From contig OZ023264.1 in the NCBI GenBank assembly GCA_964006375.1, forward strand, positions 174,764,295 to 174,828,294: DNA of 64,000 nucleotides, in the 5' to 3' direction. How positions within the stretch are numbered: position 1 is the stretch's first letter; each line of letters starts with the position of its first letter. Shown in pieces: positions 61,311-64,000 of this stretch. The notes under the pieces are model-generated. The model worked only from the letters and a program-made list of their open reading frames with translations, made no database searches and was not told the DNA's origin. Made by a program: the position numbers and the translations under genes. This DNA is from Tillus elongatus (lineage: Eukaryota; Arthropoda; Insecta; Coleoptera; Cleridae).

Positions 61311-61469
61311 CGCGCCTTCAATAAAAGCAAGTTACTCATTTTACTACTGTCACTAAATTAAACTATGTGTCAAATTTCAGTTTTCTCGCCTGACATTGCA
61401 ACAAAAGCCTCCTATTTCCATAAACGAACTCATGTATAAATTCCAATATAGATTCCCCGTTGGAGTGGT

Positions 61470-62061
61470 GGATATCTCAGAAATTATGCTATTTAGGTAT
61501 AGGACATAGTTAATAAAAGTTGCAGAGTTATGTCTGTAAAATGCTTTGGAATAGAAATATATAGGGTGTTCCATTTGAAAAAATCAAGTTATACCCGCTT
61601 GAATTTCGATATTTTGTCAGGCTATTATCGCACACCCTGTATAAAAAATAGATTTTCATTCCAATAATTTTGCAAGACATAGTTACCAGCAATCTGTTGT
61701 CCAAAAATATATTTTCTAGATTTACACTTTACAAGGATATACCAAATTATAAAAAGAGCTGGGATAACAAATATTTTTCAAAAATCGCCAATATTTCAAA
61801 AACTAATAACGCTAGGTGCAAAAAGTGCTACATAAAATCTATCCCAAATTGGATCGTCTTTCTGAAAATGTAAAAATATACAGGGTTTTCCATTTAAAAT
61901 AACGAAGTTGGTAGCGACTTCCGGTATAACCGAAAGTGCTAGAGTAGTGCAGCTATTTTAATCAAAATGGTAATATCGTATAATGGCCGAACCCAAATTT
62001 TCAGCTGTCAAATCGGATGAGAAGGTCATAAACTTCTAATGAGCATTTCTCAGCAATCACC

Positions 62062-62064
<3 letters not shown>
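61470..62064. repeat. Right TIR of the 58975-62064 element
   Basis: Inverted match to 58975-59560. Confidence 0.85.

Positions 62065-62130
<66 letters not shown>
62065..62130. repeat. (TA)n microsatellite
   Basis: Starts directly at the right end of the mariner-like element. Confidence 0.97.
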
Positions 62131-62131
<1 letters not shown>

Positions 62132-63086
62132 GAAACTTGGCGCATCTTCATTATATTAAGATCGCGACGAGTTCATATATCAGCTATAACGGACATTCTT
62201 TTCGCCCCAAAAATATAGAAAATATTTTTGAAAACGCTATATTTTTGTAAGTATCAAAGTAACTGGAATAAAACATTATATATGGCTAGAAATTTTGTAA
62301 ATAAACTTATGTTGTGAATTTTAAATAATTTGGTACACAATATTTAGAGTTTTGTGCAAATTAAAAATGAAATATGAAAAACATTTGTTAAAACGACTTA
62401 GTGCTTGAAATCCAATGCCTGACAGACAGAATAGTTAACTGCAATGCGTAGATTGATTCATACAACAGTTATAAACCATACATCAACGGTAACCAAAGTA
62501 AACATATACCAGGCATAAAACATATTAGCCGAATCAACAATCGTGAAGTCTCGGCCGCAATTATGAAAAATGACAGACTACATGAAATCAAAAATTTGCC
62601 AAGTGATTGTTATTTAACTTGGGGATTTAATCACTTTTTAAAATACATTGCATTTGTAGCTCGATGAACGACCCCAAATACAGTTTTAGCACAGCATAGA
62701 TATCACTAAGTGAAGATTGGAACCTGTGATGAGCACTGATAACTACACTTGGAGAACCCAAATCACCACAACACATTTTAAAAGACCTGACGATCGTTTC
62801 ACTAACCAAGTTAGCATCATCAGAGGATGAAACATTCTAAATACTTAAAAAACTAACATCAACTTATATACCGGATCTCAGGTAAAGAGATCGAACCGAG
62901 ATGAGACACTACTCGTAGGCAAATTCCAAAGTGTATTGTATTTTTATCGCCGGACCAGGTCTTTGCGCTATCCCTAATGCTTTATCTAAAAAGTGTCCAT
63001 CTGTAATAGTTTTGAGAAAGTTCAACGACAGCTAAATTAACAGCGGTTCCTTTCGCGGCAATAACTGTATAATTATGTTATCGGTA
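62131..63086. other. Intergenic, no recognised feature
   Basis: No gene or repeat recognised. Confidence 0.4.
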
Positions 63087-63522
63087 AAAACGTGCCGAAA
63101 ACGTGGGAATTTTATTTAGCAAAGCAATCGATCAAATGACTCGTAATTGGCGCTGGTGAAGTGTTCATACATGTTTTGTTGTGACTATATTTCGCAATAT
63201 ATACGCTCTCGAACCCGTTTAGGTGGCCTGGTTTTCTAACATTTTTTATTAATTTCAGATTATCTTTATCAACGTGATGATGATTATTATCCCAAATGCC
63301 GTCGCCCGACATATTTGGGATAATAATCATCACGTTGATAAAGATAATCTGAAATTAATAAAAAATGTTACAAAACCAGGCCACCTAAACGGGTTCGAGA
63401 GCGTATATATTGCGAAATATAGTCACAACAAAAAAAGTATGAACACTTCACCAGCGCCAATTACGAGTCACTTGATCGATTGCTTTGCTAAATAAAATTC
63501 CCACGTTTTCGGCACGTTTTTA
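63087..63522. repeat. Near-perfect palindrome made of Penelope-like C-terminal sequence
   Basis: Arms of ~212 bp (63087-63298 and 63311-63522) differ at few positions and are separated by ~12 bp (around GCCGTCGCCCGA). Each arm, read outward from the centre, encodes DNLKLIKNV, KPGHLNGFESVYIAKYSHN, and APITSHLIDCFAK then stop. This matches from memory the tail after the GIY-YIG domain of Penelope-like ORFs, of a lineage different from the copy at 17646-37488. The plus-strand arm ends at TAA 63493-63495 and the minus-strand arm at its mirror near 63112. Confidence 0.8.
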
Positions 63523-63578
63523 CCGAATAAAAGTATTTCGTTTTAAATGAAACACTCTGTATGACAAATGGTACCATA

Positions 63579-64000
63579 CAAAGTGGCACATTGAAAACGA
63601 AACAGACCGATTTGCGTCCAGAGAATTTTTTTTAAGAAACGCTGAAACGTGTCAATTTTAAAATTGAGGAGGACATGTTTTGACATAAAACTCAACTTCG
63701 TAACATCAACCCCTTAAGGGTGGTGATTACAACCCTTATATTTTAAATAGGGAACATGGGTCGAGTGTTACATAATTTGAAAGCTCTTTCTTTTCTGAAT
63801 TCAGCACACTAATTTTTTTGGCAACTCGTTTAAAAATTATTCACAGTTGGAGTGGCAAGAACGTATTTCATTCATTGTGATAAGAAATGCACTAGTTAGT
63901 AAATTTTTAGGTAAAAAACTAAAAAACAAAACCAAACGTTCAAAAATGTTTATTCAGTTAAGTAAGTGTTCAAATTGTATACCACCAGCTTCCATACAAA
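63579..64000 (-). mobile_element. Mariner-like element, second copy of the 12766-14563 family, cut by the window edge
   Basis: Starts CAAAGTGGCACATTGAAAAC after a TA, and aligns in reverse with 14563 back to ~14130: outer TIR, the CCCTTAAGGG motif (63711-63720), inner TIR, 3' UTR and the transposase end. The outer terminus is mutated from CAGGGTGG to CAAAGTGG. Confidence 0.85.
63954..64000 (-). pseudogene. Transposase C-terminal codons, partial
   Basis: The last ~14 codons (MEAGGIQFEHLLN then TGA) match the C-terminus of the transposase at 13099-14178; the rest is beyond the window, so intactness cannot be judged. Confidence 0.6.

Larger units (their letters stand above)
58975..62064 (-). 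mobile_element. Mariner-like element with ~590 bp TIRs, nearly intact
   Basis: Ends CAGGGTGATTGCTGAGAA at 58975 and inverted at 62064, both next to TA. The TIRs extend to ~59560 and from ~61470. Each TIR contains additional internal copies of terminal-like CACCCTGTAT/CAGGGTGTG motifs (near 59152, 59401 and mirrored). A family-A MITE (59717-59946) lies inside the 3' region. Confidence 0.88.

Overview
This window looks like AT-rich nuclear DNA from an arthropod, most likely an insect. It carries mariner-type transposons with 41 residues between the last two catalytic acids, jockey/CR1-like LINEs, a Ty3/gypsy LTR element, Penelope-like elements, an insect-type Polinton/Maverick and at least 15 long (TA)n tracts. 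I cannot name a species. I see no host protein gene with a convincing exon structure; nearly all recognisable coding sequence belongs to mobile elements.

Layout. 1-421: eroded coding fragment. 1135-3585: mariner-like element with ~446 bp terminal inverted repeats (TIRs) and a broken transposase. 5779-9075: MITEs and a deleted mariner. 9240-11700: broken LINE, minus strand. 12766-14563: another mariner-like element, with a second partial copy at 63579-64000. 14646-14962: transposase fragment. 15371-16680: LINE copy, plus strand. 17646-18302 and 36323-37488: the two halves of a Penelope-like element split by an 18,013 bp Polinton (18303-36315). 38708-48730: Ty3/gypsy element with ~2.15 kb LTRs, its left LTR carrying a U6 snRNA/LINE chimeric retrocopy. 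48846-50760: eroded gag-protease of another gypsy lineage. 50849-51905 and 53300-53907: eroded mariners. 54016-57712: dispersed repeats and a tRNA-derived SINE. 58975-62064: a mariner-like element with ~590 bp TIRs and a transposase broken by one stop. 63087-63522: near-perfect palindrome built from a Penelope-like C-terminus.

The Polinton is the main object. It has 1.83/1.87 kb TIRs starting 5'-AG, a flanking duplication ACAAACC, and a full virion-type set: major and minor capsid proteins, adenovirus-type protease, a PLA2/pX-like minor protein, packaging ATPase, two fiber-like paralogues, and an rve integrase with a chromodomain. The protein-primed family B DNA polymerase is represented only by its N-terminal ~165 residues; the exonuclease and polymerase domains are absent from the element. 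The left end instead holds three genes I do not recognise (one a likely membrane protein) and the right end one more with a basic nuclear-localisation-like N-terminus. The outermost genes share a nearly identical TATA-containing promoter, and two gene blocks end in an identical 28 bp element. Core genes are packed with short overlaps in three blocks: rightward from the left end, a leftward capsid block, and a rightward ATPase-to-integrase block.

The gypsy element looks young, since its LTRs differ at only a few positions by eye. It appears to express Pol by -1 frameshifting at a U UUU UUA heptamer, and it has one in-frame TGA near the end of pol. All calls rest on reading the sequence; no database search was run.
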